The notes under the pieces are model-generated. The model was not told where the DNA came from, did not search any database, and worked only from the letters and a program-made list of their open reading frames with translations. Positions 13,586-19,669 of a DNA stretch of 19,669 bases are shown in pieces; position 1 is the first letter of the stretch; each line of letters starts with the position of its first letter. A program made the position numbers and the translations under genes. The stretch spans positions 1-19,669 of the forward strand of contig JAFONG010000029.1 of the NCBI GenBank assembly GCA_017418585.1, written 5' to 3'. This stretch comes from Erysipelotrichaceae bacterium. GTDB taxonomy: Bacteria; Bacillota_I; Bacilli_A; Erysipelotrichales; Erysipelotrichaceae.

Positions 13586-13987
13586 CTTTTTCAGCAGTTC
13601 CTGCAGAACTCTTCTTCTTGTAACAATACCCATCAGCACATTTCGATCATCTACCACCGGAATAAAGTTGTAGTTGACGATGTTTTCTACGATCTCTTCG
13701 ATCCCGGCATCCACCTTGACGGCAGGAGTATATCCTTTACGAAGCAGATCGGTAATCTTTGTCTCTTCCATTTTCCGGTAGTCGAATTCACCATTCTTGA
13801 CGACATACCAGAGCAGATCTCCTTCGGATATGGTTCCGATATATTCGCCGTTGCCGGAGATCAGCGGGATCGCCATGTATCCGTGCGCCTTCATCTTTTC
13901 TAAAGCCTGTCTGACATTCATGTTTTCTTCCAGACATGCGACCTGATTCTTCGGTGTCAGAAGGAATAATACGTTCGCTCTTTCCAT
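13583..13987 (-). CDS. Protein with two CBS domains
   Basis: 134 residues made of a CBS pair and almost nothing else. CBS1 is about 10-62 (MNVRQALEKMKAHGYMAIPLISGNGEYIGTISEGDLL) and CBS2 about 75-132 (PAVKVDAGIEEIVENIVNYNFIPVVDDRNVLMGIVTRRRVLQEL). Stand-alone pairs usually bind adenosine nucleotides (AMP, ATP, c-di-AMP or S-adenosylmethionine) and act as regulators of partner proteins; the ligand is unknown here. It follows the sugar kinase gene by 28 nt, so the two may be cotranscribed. It could also have its own start: TAGAAT ends 6 nt before the ATG, and no SD is visible. A terminator hairpin overlaps its stop codon. Confidence 0.88.
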   Translation of the reverse strand: MERANVLFLLTPKNQVACLEENMNVRQALEKMKAHGYMAIPLISGNGEYIGTISEGDLLWYVVKNGEFDYRKMEETKITDLLRKGYTPAVKVDAGIEEIVENIVNYNFIPVVDDRNVLMGIVTRRRVLQELLKK

Positions 13988-14015
13988 ATTTTCATTCTAC
14001 TGGGAGATTATGAAA

Positions 14016-14909
14016 TTATTGTGATAACGGAACGGAACGGATCTTTTCGATGATGACTTCTTTTTTAAGATTCCGGATATCCCGGAAAGACGGCGCAGAA
14101 GATCCGGGGGATCCTACACTGGCCGCTGCGCAAGCCATGGCCAGAGCGATTGTTTCCTGCGTATCCAGACCGTTCTGCAAGGCATAGGCAACTGCCGCAA
14201 CCATACTGTCGCCCGCTCCTAAGGGAGATACGACTTCGGTTCTGACTGCCGGACAGCGGTATGCCTGTCTGTCCCTGATGAATAAAGCTCCTTCTTTTCC
14301 CAATGAAACAATGATAAAAGGAATGCCCAGATCAAAACACGCATCGATCATGGCATCTTCTTCCAGCCGTTTTTCGAACAGTTCGCAGATCTCTTTATAG
14401 TTCGGCTTGATCACGTCCGGAAACGCCTTCACGCCTTCCCGGAGCTTTCTTCCGCTGCAGTCGAGGATCACGGAATTTCCGTTTCTCTTCAGCAGTTCAG
14501 TCATCTTTCGGTACAGATCGTCTTCTGCGTTTGCCGGAGCGCTTCCGGATATCACTACGATCTCGTTTCGAAATCCGTCAAGATATTCAAACAGCATCTC
14601 CGCGTCTTCCTTCGCAAGATCCGGACCTGGCTGATTTTCTTCATACAGTTCCCCGTCTATGACTTTCTTCAGATTCGTTCTGACTTTCCCGTTCGTCTTG
14701 ATGAAATGATGCGGAATGCCCAGCCCGTCCAGACCTTCGAGAATGATGCCGCAGTTGTCGCTTCCGATCAGTCCCGTGCATAAAGATTCACATCCCATGT
14801 TTCGTAATACCTTGGAAACGTTAATCCCTTTCCCGCCGATGTCAAAAACCGTCCCGTCTTTACTGACGGTCTGATCGATGGCAGGATTGCAGGTAACGGT
14901 AATGATCAT
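14016..14909 (-). CDS. PfkB-family sugar-phosphate kinase, 1-phosphofructokinase / tagatose-6-phosphate kinase type
   Basis: 297 residues. It has the PfkB signatures of the 1-phosphofructokinase branch: TVTCNPAIDQTV at the start, GGKGINVSKVLRNMG near residue 25 (signature 1), RTNLKK near 75, and PLGAGDSMVAA near 230, with the catalytic aspartate in the anion hole GAGD. The phosphate-sugar type of substrate is suggested by the FruK/LacC-like opening. No transporter or fructose regulator lies beside it, so fructose-1-P is not certain; tagatose-6-P is a fair alternative. It could serve the nearby PTS catabolism only indirectly, as leaderless and separate transcription is predicted. There is no SD; TATAAT ends 8 nt before the ATG. 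It is 28 nt ahead of the CBS gene, which may be its cistron partner. Confidence 0.87.
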   Translation of the reverse strand: MIITVTCNPAIDQTVSKDGTVFDIGGKGINVSKVLRNMGCESLCTGLIGSDNCGIILEGLDGLGIPHHFIKTNGKVRTNLKKVIDGELYEENQPGPDLAKEDAEMLFEYLDGFRNEIVVISGSAPANAEDDLYRKMTELLKRNGNSVILDCSGRKLREGVKAFPDVIKPNYKEICELFEKRLEEDAMIDACFDLGIPFIIVSLGKEGALFIRDRQAYRCPAVRTEVVSPLGAGDSMVAAVAYALQNGLDTQETIALAMACAAASVGSPGSSAPSFRDIRNLKKEVIIEKIRSVPLSQ

Positions 14910-14917
14910 CTAAGTGA

Positions 14918-14923
14918 ATTATA
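14918..14923 (-). promoter_or_regulatory. -10 box of the PfkB-family kinase gene
   Basis: TATAAT on the minus strand, preceded by TCTGA, ends exactly 8 nt before the kinase ATG (14909). No SD lies between. No good -35 lies 16-18 bp upstream because that stretch is the leuS terminator. The distance is the same as for the DUF975/CmpB-like gene. Confidence 0.6.
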
Positions 14924-14926
14924 TCA

Positions 14927-14956
14927 GAAAGAAAACACCGTTGTTAGACAACGATG
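14927..14956 (-). terminator. Rho-independent terminator of leuS
   Basis: In the minus-strand RNA, CATCGTTGT (14956-14948) pairs with ACAACGGTG (14944-14936), including one G-U pair, around the triloop CTA. TTTTCTTTCT follows. The stem overlaps the leuS stop codon (14946-14944). Confidence 0.82.
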
Positions 14957-17343
14957 TTTACCACTCTCCCCTTAATGACAAAGTGTTTTCTGATTTCTTT
15001 GCCTTCCGTGTATTTCAGTACGTTCTCCAGCCGTTTTGCCGCCTCGAAGAGTTCTTCATCGGATGCATCCGTCTTGGCCATGAACTTGCCTCTGACTTTG
15101 CCGTTGACCTGTACGGCGATCTCTTTTTCTTCGACTTCCAGCTTCGATTCGTCATAGGTCGGCCATGGACGGTAGTCCAGATCCGTCTTTCCGGTCAGGA
15201 TCTCATACATCTCGCTGCCCAGATGCGGAGCGAATACCGAGAGCATCTGTACGAAGTTCACCGCATATTCCCTGTAGACCTTTTCTTCCTTGTAGCAGTC
15301 GTTAATGAAGATCATCATCTGAGAGATAGCCGTATTCAGACGCAGATTCTCGATGTCTTCCGTGATCTTCTTGACAGTGAAGTTGTAGGAATAATCCAGC
15401 TTGCCGTCATTGGCATCGGAAAGCTTGTCTTTCTGTTCCACCATCAGGCGGTAGACTCTTTCCAGCCATCTGTGTGCGCCTTCGATACCCTGGGTCGACC
15501 AAGGCTTGTCCGCTTCCAGAGGCCCCATGAACATCTCGTAAAGTCTCATCGTATCAGCACCGTATCTTTCAACGATGTCGCTCGGATTGACGACGTATTC
15601 CGGGAAACGCTTGCCCATCTTGATGCCGTTGGCTCCCAGAATGTAACCCTGATGTACCAGTTTCTGGAACGGTTCCTGACATGGCACAAGGCCTTTGTCG
15701 TAGAGGTAGTTGTTCCACATGCGGGCATAAAGCAGGTGTCCTACCGCATGTTCCGGACCGCCGATGTAAAGATCCACCGGCATCCAGTATTTCAAAAGTT
15801 CAGGATCCGCAAACGTTTTTTCGTTATGCGGATCGATGTACCGTAAGAAGTACCAGGATGATCCTGCCGAACCAGGCATGGTCGAAGTTTCCCTCTTGCC
15901 TTTCTTGCCGTGGTATTCGACATTGACCCAGTCGACGGCTTTATCCAGAGGAGCTCCGGTCTTGCTTGGACCGTAGTCTTCCAGTTCCGGAAGGATCAAT
16001 GGAAGATCCTCGTCATCCAGAACGCCGACCGTTCCGTCTTCATAGTGAATGACCGGAATCGGTTCTCCCCAGTATCTCTGTCTGGCGAAGATCCATTCTC
16101 TCAGCTTGTAGTTGACCTTCTTCTTGCCGATGCCTCTATCCTCCAGCCATTTGAGCATCGCATCGATCGCGTCCTGCTTGTTTAAGCCGTCCATGAAACC
16201 GGAATTGATATGAACACCGTCCTGTGTCCAGGCTTCCTTGGAAATGTCCCCGCCTTCCAAAACAGGAATGATCTCCAGTCCGAACTTGCGGGCAAACTCG
16301 TAGTCTCTTTCGTCATGTGCAGGAACAGCCATGATGGCACCTGTACCGTAGGTCATCAGTACATAGTCGGAGATCCAGATCGGGATCTTCTTGTCGTTGA
16401 CCGGATTGACCGCATAGGCTCCGGTAAACACGCCGGTCTTGTCCTTGTTCAGCTCAGTTCTTTCCATTTCCGACTTGGAAGCGCAGAGTTTCTGGTAAGC
16501 CTCCACTTCTTCCTTCCTGTCCGCTGTTGTGATCTTGTCAACCAGCGGATGTTCCGGAGACAGAACGCAATAAGTAGCACCAAACAGCGTATCGCAGCGG
16601 GTTGTGAAAACGGTAAAGCTCTCATCGTGACCGTCGATCCTGAAGACGACTTCCGCACCGATCGACTTGCCGATCCAGTTTCTCTGAATCTCTTTGGTCG
16701 ATTCCGGCCAGTCCAGAGAATCGAGATTCTCCAGAAGCCTTTCCGCATAGGCAGGTATATCGATGATCCACTGCTTCATGTTCTTGCGGATGACCGGATA
16801 ACCGCCTCTTTCGGACTTGCCGTCGATGACCTCATCGTTGGCCAGTACGCAGCCAAGTTCCTCGCACCAGTTGACTGGCATTTCGATGCATCTGGCATAA
16901 CCGTCCAGGAAAAGCTGCTTAAAGATCCACTGGGTCCAGTGATAGTAGTCCGGATCGCTGGTAGAAACGACTCTTGACCAGTCGTAAGAAAAGCCAAGAC
17001 CTTTCAGCTGTTCCGTAAAGTGTTCGATGTTTCTTTGCGTAAAGCCGTCAGGATGATTGCCCGTCTGTATCGCATACTGTTCCGCAGGCAGACCGAAAGA
17101 ATCGAAACCCATCGGATGCAGAACGTTGAATCCTTTCATTCTCTTGTAACGGCTCATGACATCGGTGGCCGTATAGCCTTCCGGGTGTCCCGCATGAAGT
17201 CCTACTCCCGAAGGATACGGAAACATGTCCAGGGCATAGAATTTCGGCTTGGAAAAGTCGCGGATATCCGTCTTGAACGTCTCGTTCTCTTCCCAGAATT
17301 TCTGCCATTTCTTCTCAATCGTCTTGTAGTCAAATACGCTCAT
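14944..17343 (-). CDS. leuS: Leucyl-tRNA synthetase
   Basis: 799 residues, close to the B. subtilis size. The class I HIGH motif appears as HAGHPEGYT (residues 50-58) after FPYPSGVGL. The CP1 editing domain is present: TTRCDTLFGATY with the threonines that block leucyl-tRNA hydrolysis, and VPAHDERDYEFA with its key aspartate. The anticodon-binding part contains MRLYEMFMGPLEADKPWST. The C-terminal leucine-specific domain is present (EIAVQVNGKVRGK). The KMSKS loop is changed to KMGKR (residues 575-579) inside GIKMGKRFPEYVVNP. The first and second lysines remain, so activity is expected, but the motif is not canonical. The start has TGGAGG 6 nt ahead. It is controlled by a T-box leader, so uncharged tRNA-Leu should raise expression. 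It charges tRNA-Leu in the cytoplasm. Confidence 0.97.
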   Translation of the reverse strand: MSVFDYKTIEKKWQKFWEENETFKTDIRDFSKPKFYALDMFPYPSGVGLHAGHPEGYTATDVMSRYKRMKGFNVLHPMGFDSFGLPAEQYAIQTGNHPDGFTQRNIEHFTEQLKGLGFSYDWSRVVSTSDPDYYHWTQWIFKQLFLDGYARCIEMPVNWCEELGCVLANDEVIDGKSERGGYPVIRKNMKQWIIDIPAYAERLLENLDSLDWPESTKEIQRNWIGKSIGAEVVFRIDGHDESFTVFTTRCDTLFGATYCVLSPEHPLVDKITTADRKEEVEAYQKLCASKSEMERTELNKDKTGVFTGAYAVNPVNDKKIPIWISDYVLMTYGTGAIMAVPAHDERDYEFARKFGLEIIPVLEGGDISKEAWTQDGVHINSGFMDGLNKQDAIDAMLKWLEDRGIGKKKVNYKLREWIFARQRYWGEPIPVIHYEDGTVGVLDDEDLPLILPELEDYGPSKTGAPLDKAVDWVNVEYHGKKGKRETSTMPGSAGSSWYFLRYIDPHNEKTFADPELLKYWMPVDLYIGGPEHAVGHLLYARMWNNYLYDKGLVPCQEPFQKLVHQGYILGANGIKMGKRFPEYVVNPSDIVERYGADTMRLYEMFMGPLEADKPWSTQGIEGAHRWLERVYRLMVEQKDKLSDANDGKLDYSYNFTVKKITEDIENLRLNTAISQMMIFINDCYKEEKVYREYAVNFVQMLSVFAPHLGSEMYEILTGKTDLDYRPWPTYDESKLEVEEKEIAVQVNGKVRGKFMAKTDASDEELFEAAKRLENVLKYTEGKEIRKHFVIKGRVVNIVV

Positions 17344-17539
17344 GATTTACCTCCAGAAAACAAAAAAGGTGATCCAAGGGCGCTTTTGCGCGGTACCACC
17401 TTTGCTTATTACTCTTACTCTTAACGCGAGCTTCACGATTAACCGCTGTATCAGGCGAGTTCGCTGTCTTCTCTTACTGACTTGCACCATCCGTCAGTTC
17501 TCTAAACAGATCCGTACAGTTACTGCTCCTGAAGATTAC
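17344..17539 (-). promoter_or_regulatory. T-box leader of leuS with intrinsic terminator
   Basis: On the minus strand the conserved T-box word AGGTGGTACCGCG lies at 17401-17389. Its first half can pair with ATCACCTT (17373-17366). The inner GCGC-AAAA-GCGC stem and six T's complete a terminator (17402-17362). Upstream is a stem I with the distal segment AGAGAACTGACGGATGGTGCAAGTCAGT. A likely specifier CTC (Leu codon, 17459-17457) sits in GCGAACTCGCC. Binding of uncharged tRNA-Leu would favour the antiterminator. The specifier position was judged by context only. Confidence 0.88.
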
Positions 17540-17545
17540 TTTCTT

Positions 17546-17574
17546 ATCTTAATATTTTATCCGTTATTTTTCAA
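17546..17574 (-). promoter_or_regulatory. Promoter of leuS
   Basis: On the minus strand -35 TTGAAA (17574-17569) and -10 TAAGAT (17551-17546) are 17 bp apart. Transcription would start near 17539 and produce the T-box leader. The -35 lies 9 nt after the MBL-fold gene's stop; no terminator is visible between, so some read-through from that gene may occur. Confidence 0.65.
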
Positions 17575-17582
17575 TACGAAGC

Positions 17583-18191
17583 CTAGATCATCAGTTCCAC
17601 TCTGATGGAAGGATCCACCAGTTTCGCGAATTTCTCGCCGGCACCTTTGTCTCCTGCCACATCGCCATAGTGAGTCGGGATGGCAAGCTGAGGTCTGATC
17701 AGATTGATCAGTTCTGCCGCTTCCGCATGATCCATCGTATATGTTCCGCCGATCGGAACCAGGGCGATATCGCACTTGACTTTCCGGTTGTCTTCGTTCA
17801 TGTCGCAGTCTCCCGCAACATAGACGGTCTTGCCGCCTATCTTTACCAGATATCCTACATATCCCTTGTCTTTAGGATGGAAAGCCTTATTCGGATTATA
17901 GGACGGTATGGCCATGACATCCATCCCTTCAACCACGCCTTTGTCTCCCGGATTCATCGTAACGACATTTTCACCGCCTAAAAGATTGTACATGCATTCA
18001 GGGATGACATAGACGGTATCCTCTTTCTCCACCTTGCAGATGTCTTCTACCGAGAAGTGATCGAAGTGGTCGTGGGTAATGAAGATCACATCGGCATCAT
18101 GACTTTCTTCTTCGATCTTGAAAGGATCAAAATAAACGGTTTTCTCATCCTCGATACGGATAGAACTGTGACAGTTAATACTGATTTTCAT
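17583..18191 (-). CDS. Metallo-beta-lactamase-fold hydrolase (UlaG-like group)
   Basis: 202 residues. The zinc-site motif THDHFDH is at 39-45, with a first beta strand SINCHSSIRIE before it. Further metal ligands are GDCD near 128 and PTHYGD near 175. The size and the short spacing resemble the UlaG-like (L-ascorbate-6-P lactonase)/'MBL fold metallohydrolase' group that acts on small molecules, not the RNase Z or glyoxalase II types. It probably works in the cytoplasm, as no signal peptide is present. AAGGAG lies 7 nt ahead of the ATG. The start overlaps the protease gene by 17 nt, so the two are cotranscribed. The substrate is unknown. A lactonase activity would be of interest in a genome with a sugar-acid pathway, but the distance of about 7 kb and separate transcription give no direct support. 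Confidence 0.88.
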   Translation of the reverse strand: MKISINCHSSIRIEDEKTVYFDPFKIEEESHDADVIFITHDHFDHFSVEDICKVEKEDTVYVIPECMYNLLGGENVVTMNPGDKGVVEGMDVMAIPSYNPNKAFHPKDKGYVGYLVKIGGKTVYVAGDCDMNEDNRKVKCDIALVPIGGTYTMDHAEAAELINLIRPQLAIPTHYGDVAGDKGAGEKFAKLVDPSIRVELMI

Positions 18192-19656
18192 TGATTATCT
18201 CCTTTGCCTTGATCATCTGCAGATCTTTATCCGGATTGGTGGCAATCTCTCTGCTGACATCGGAAAAGATCGCTTCAAACGTTTCCCAGTCCAGAATCGC
18301 ATCATCGCCCAAGTCTTTTCCGGCTTTGTATTCTCTTAGACAGTCGGCCAGACTCTGGTCGAAATAGCCGTCCGTACGATCAACCGGATAATCCAGATAC
18401 TCCAGAGACTGCTGAACCAGCTTTACCGTTTCCGACACGCTGTCCAGTTCATAAGTCTCGCCTTCTACCGGAAAATAGAAAATCTGATAGTAGATCTCCG
18501 GCATCCGTACTTCCACATCCGGAACGATTCCCGTACCGTGGATCGATGTACCTTTTGGGGAATACCAGTAGTAGCTGGTCATTTTCAGGGCTCCGCCGTT
18601 GTTCAAAAGTCTGGTCGTCTGAATGACCCCTTTGCCGTATGTCGTAACGCCGACCACGGTAACGTCTTCCAGACATTCTCTCAGACAGATCGTAAAAACC
18701 TCGGCAGCGGAAGCCGTATTCTCGTTCACCAGAAGAACGATCTTCCTGAAGTTGTCATAGGTCTTCCTTGCAGAAGTCCTGTCCGCTGTCTCGACGCCGT
18801 CGACGCCCTTCTGCCGCAGATAGACCTCGTCGTTTCCGATAAACAGACCGCATATTTCCTTTACGGAACTCTGATATCCGCCGCTGTTGTTTCTCAGGTC
18901 GATGATGATCTTGTCCAGATCGGTATATTCATCCAGATAGTGCATGCACGCTGAACCCGTATCGGCACCGAAACTGTTCAGCTGCATGACCACATAGTCG
19001 TCTTCCCTGTAGGCATAGACCGTATTATTCACGGGACCCCGGATGATCGGAATCTCGATCAGCTCTCCTCCTCTTAAGAAAGTGATCACCACCTCCGTGC
19101 CTGCCACACCCAGCACTCTTTCCCGGATATCGTCGGAAGTAAAGCCTTCGATGCTTTCCCCGTCGATCTCCTTAATGATGTCCCCGGCCTCGACTCCCGC
19201 CTTTTCCGCAGGAGAATTCTTGAATACCTTCTTGACTACCGCAACCGAATCATAGTAGGAATACTCCACGCCGATCCCTACGTAGTCCATGTTGATGCTC
19301 TCGGAAAACACATCCAGTTCTTCCTTGGACATGTAGCTGGTATACGGATCGTATTCGAAATCCGTCATTCCGTAAAGAGCCTTGTTTTCCAGTTCGCCGG
19401 TCAGATCCTCATATTCATCCGAATAAAGCCAGTAGTGATCCATGGCATATTCGATCTCGCCGATCACGTTTTTCGTATCGGCATTATAAGAAGGATGAAC
19501 CGCCTTGAACAGGAAAAAACCTCCTACCGTTCCGCACAGGAAAAACAGCAGACAAAGCAGAAAAACCAGAAATCTCTTCTTTCTCCTGTTTCTTCTTTCT
19601 TCTCTTTCCGATTTTAGAGGTACTCTCTCCAGATCAAAGTAAACTTTATCTTCCAT
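18175..19656 (-). CDS. Membrane-anchored S41-family (CtpA/Prc) carboxy-terminal processing protease
   Basis: 493 residues. A basic cytoplasmic N-terminus (RREERR-type, 18-28) is followed by one membrane span at about 29-52, placing the rest outside the cell. The PDZ domain is at about 122-207 (VGIGVEYS, NSPAEKAGVEAGDIIKEIDG). The S41 catalytic domain runs from about 215 to 385. Its nucleophile is Ser316 in ENTASAAEV, its general base Lys342 in TTYGKGVIQ, and DLRNNSGG (253-260) is the structural signature. A peptidoglycan-binding type 1 repeat ends the protein (about 405-465, VQQSLEYLDYPVDRTDGYFD). This is the CtpB-like architecture that trims envelope proteins or acts in signalling. The ATG at 19656 is the first in frame; its SD is weak (TAGAG), and only 13 nt of upstream sequence is available, so promoter and neighbour are unknown. 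It overlaps the MBL-fold gene. Confidence 0.93.
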   Translation of the reverse strand: MEDKVYFDLERVPLKSEREERRNRRKKRFLVFLLCLLFFLCGTVGGFFLFKAVHPSYNADTKNVIGEIEYAMDHYWLYSDEYEDLTGELENKALYGMTDFEYDPYTSYMSKEELDVFSESINMDYVGIGVEYSYYDSVAVVKKVFKNSPAEKAGVEAGDIIKEIDGESIEGFTSDDIRERVLGVAGTEVVITFLRGGELIEIPIIRGPVNNTVYAYREDDYVVMQLNSFGADTGSACMHYLDEYTDLDKIIIDLRNNSGGYQSSVKEICGLFIGNDEVYLRQKGVDGVETADRTSARKTYDNFRKIVLLVNENTASAAEVFTICLRECLEDVTVVGVTTYGKGVIQTTRLLNNGGALKMTSYYWYSPKGTSIHGTGIVPDVEVRMPEIYYQIFYFPVEGETYELDSVSETVKLVQQSLEYLDYPVDRTDGYFDQSLADCLREYKAGKDLGDDAILDWETFEAIFSDVSREIATNPDKDLQMIKAKEIINENQY

Positions 19657-19669
19657 ATTTAAATCTCTA

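Noticed and set aside
14914..15846. 310-codon open frame on the plus strand inside leuS, and others at 16210-16977 and 11725-12474
   Set aside because: Antisense shadows of conserved genes, favoured by codon composition; no SD or family features.
1..19669. Insertion sequences, prophage, CRISPR array, tRNA or rRNA genes
   Set aside because: No transposase or integrase frames, no regularly spaced repeats and no cloverleaf or rRNA-like stretches were seen.

Overview
The window looks like chromosomal DNA of a low-to-moderate GC Gram-positive (Bacillota). A leucine T-box sits ahead of leuS, SD sequences of the AAGGAGG type are common, rplM-rpsI form an operon, and there are PRD-type PTS regulators and Firmicutes-style small lipoproteins. 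An Erysipelotrichia-like host is a reasonable guess but cannot be proved from the sequence. All genes except the first are on the minus strand. There is no tRNA, rRNA, insertion sequence, CRISPR array or gene-free stretch longer than about 240 bases.

Region 1 (1-789, plus) is the 3' part of an RsmF/NOP2-type rRNA m5C methyltransferase.

Region 2 (10688 down to 795, minus) is the centre of interest: a tightly packed catabolic operon. In order of transcription it holds a PRD/PTS regulator, IIA, IIB and a galactitol-family IIC, then a dedicated HPr paralogue and a YcxB-like membrane protein. These are followed by an RpiB-type isomerase, a TIM-type isomerase, a RuBisCO-like protein (RLP), a lipoprotein, a class II aldolase and a HAD phosphatase. 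RLP + TIM paralogue + RpiB paralogue matches the known OiaX-LerI-DerI sequence of branched-pentose-acid (D-apionate) catabolism: 3-oxo-isoapionate-4-P to L-erythrulose-1-P + CO2, then to D-erythrulose-4-P, then to D-erythrose-4-P. Here it is joined to a phosphorylating PTS instead of an ABC transporter plus kinase, and no dehydrogenase or kinase is present. The actual substrate is therefore open, and this is the best candidate for an undescribed pathway. Repeats of TTTGTGCAAAA type lie ahead of the regulator and, 21 bp apart, ahead of the PTS genes. The operon's terminator lies inside the end of the convergent methyltransferase gene.

Region 3 (10695-11678) is the rplM-rpsI ribosomal protein operon with a good promoter and a strong terminator. 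Region 4 (11630-14923) holds a DUF975/CmpB-like membrane protein, a two-CBS protein and a PfkB-family sugar kinase. At least two of these have a TATAAT box 8 nt from the ATG and no SD, which suggests leaderless mRNAs. Region 5 (14927-17574) is leuS with a T-box leader; its KMSKS loop reads KMGKR. Region 6 (17583-19656) is an overlapping pair: a metallo-beta-lactamase-fold hydrolase and a membrane-anchored S41/CtpA protease.
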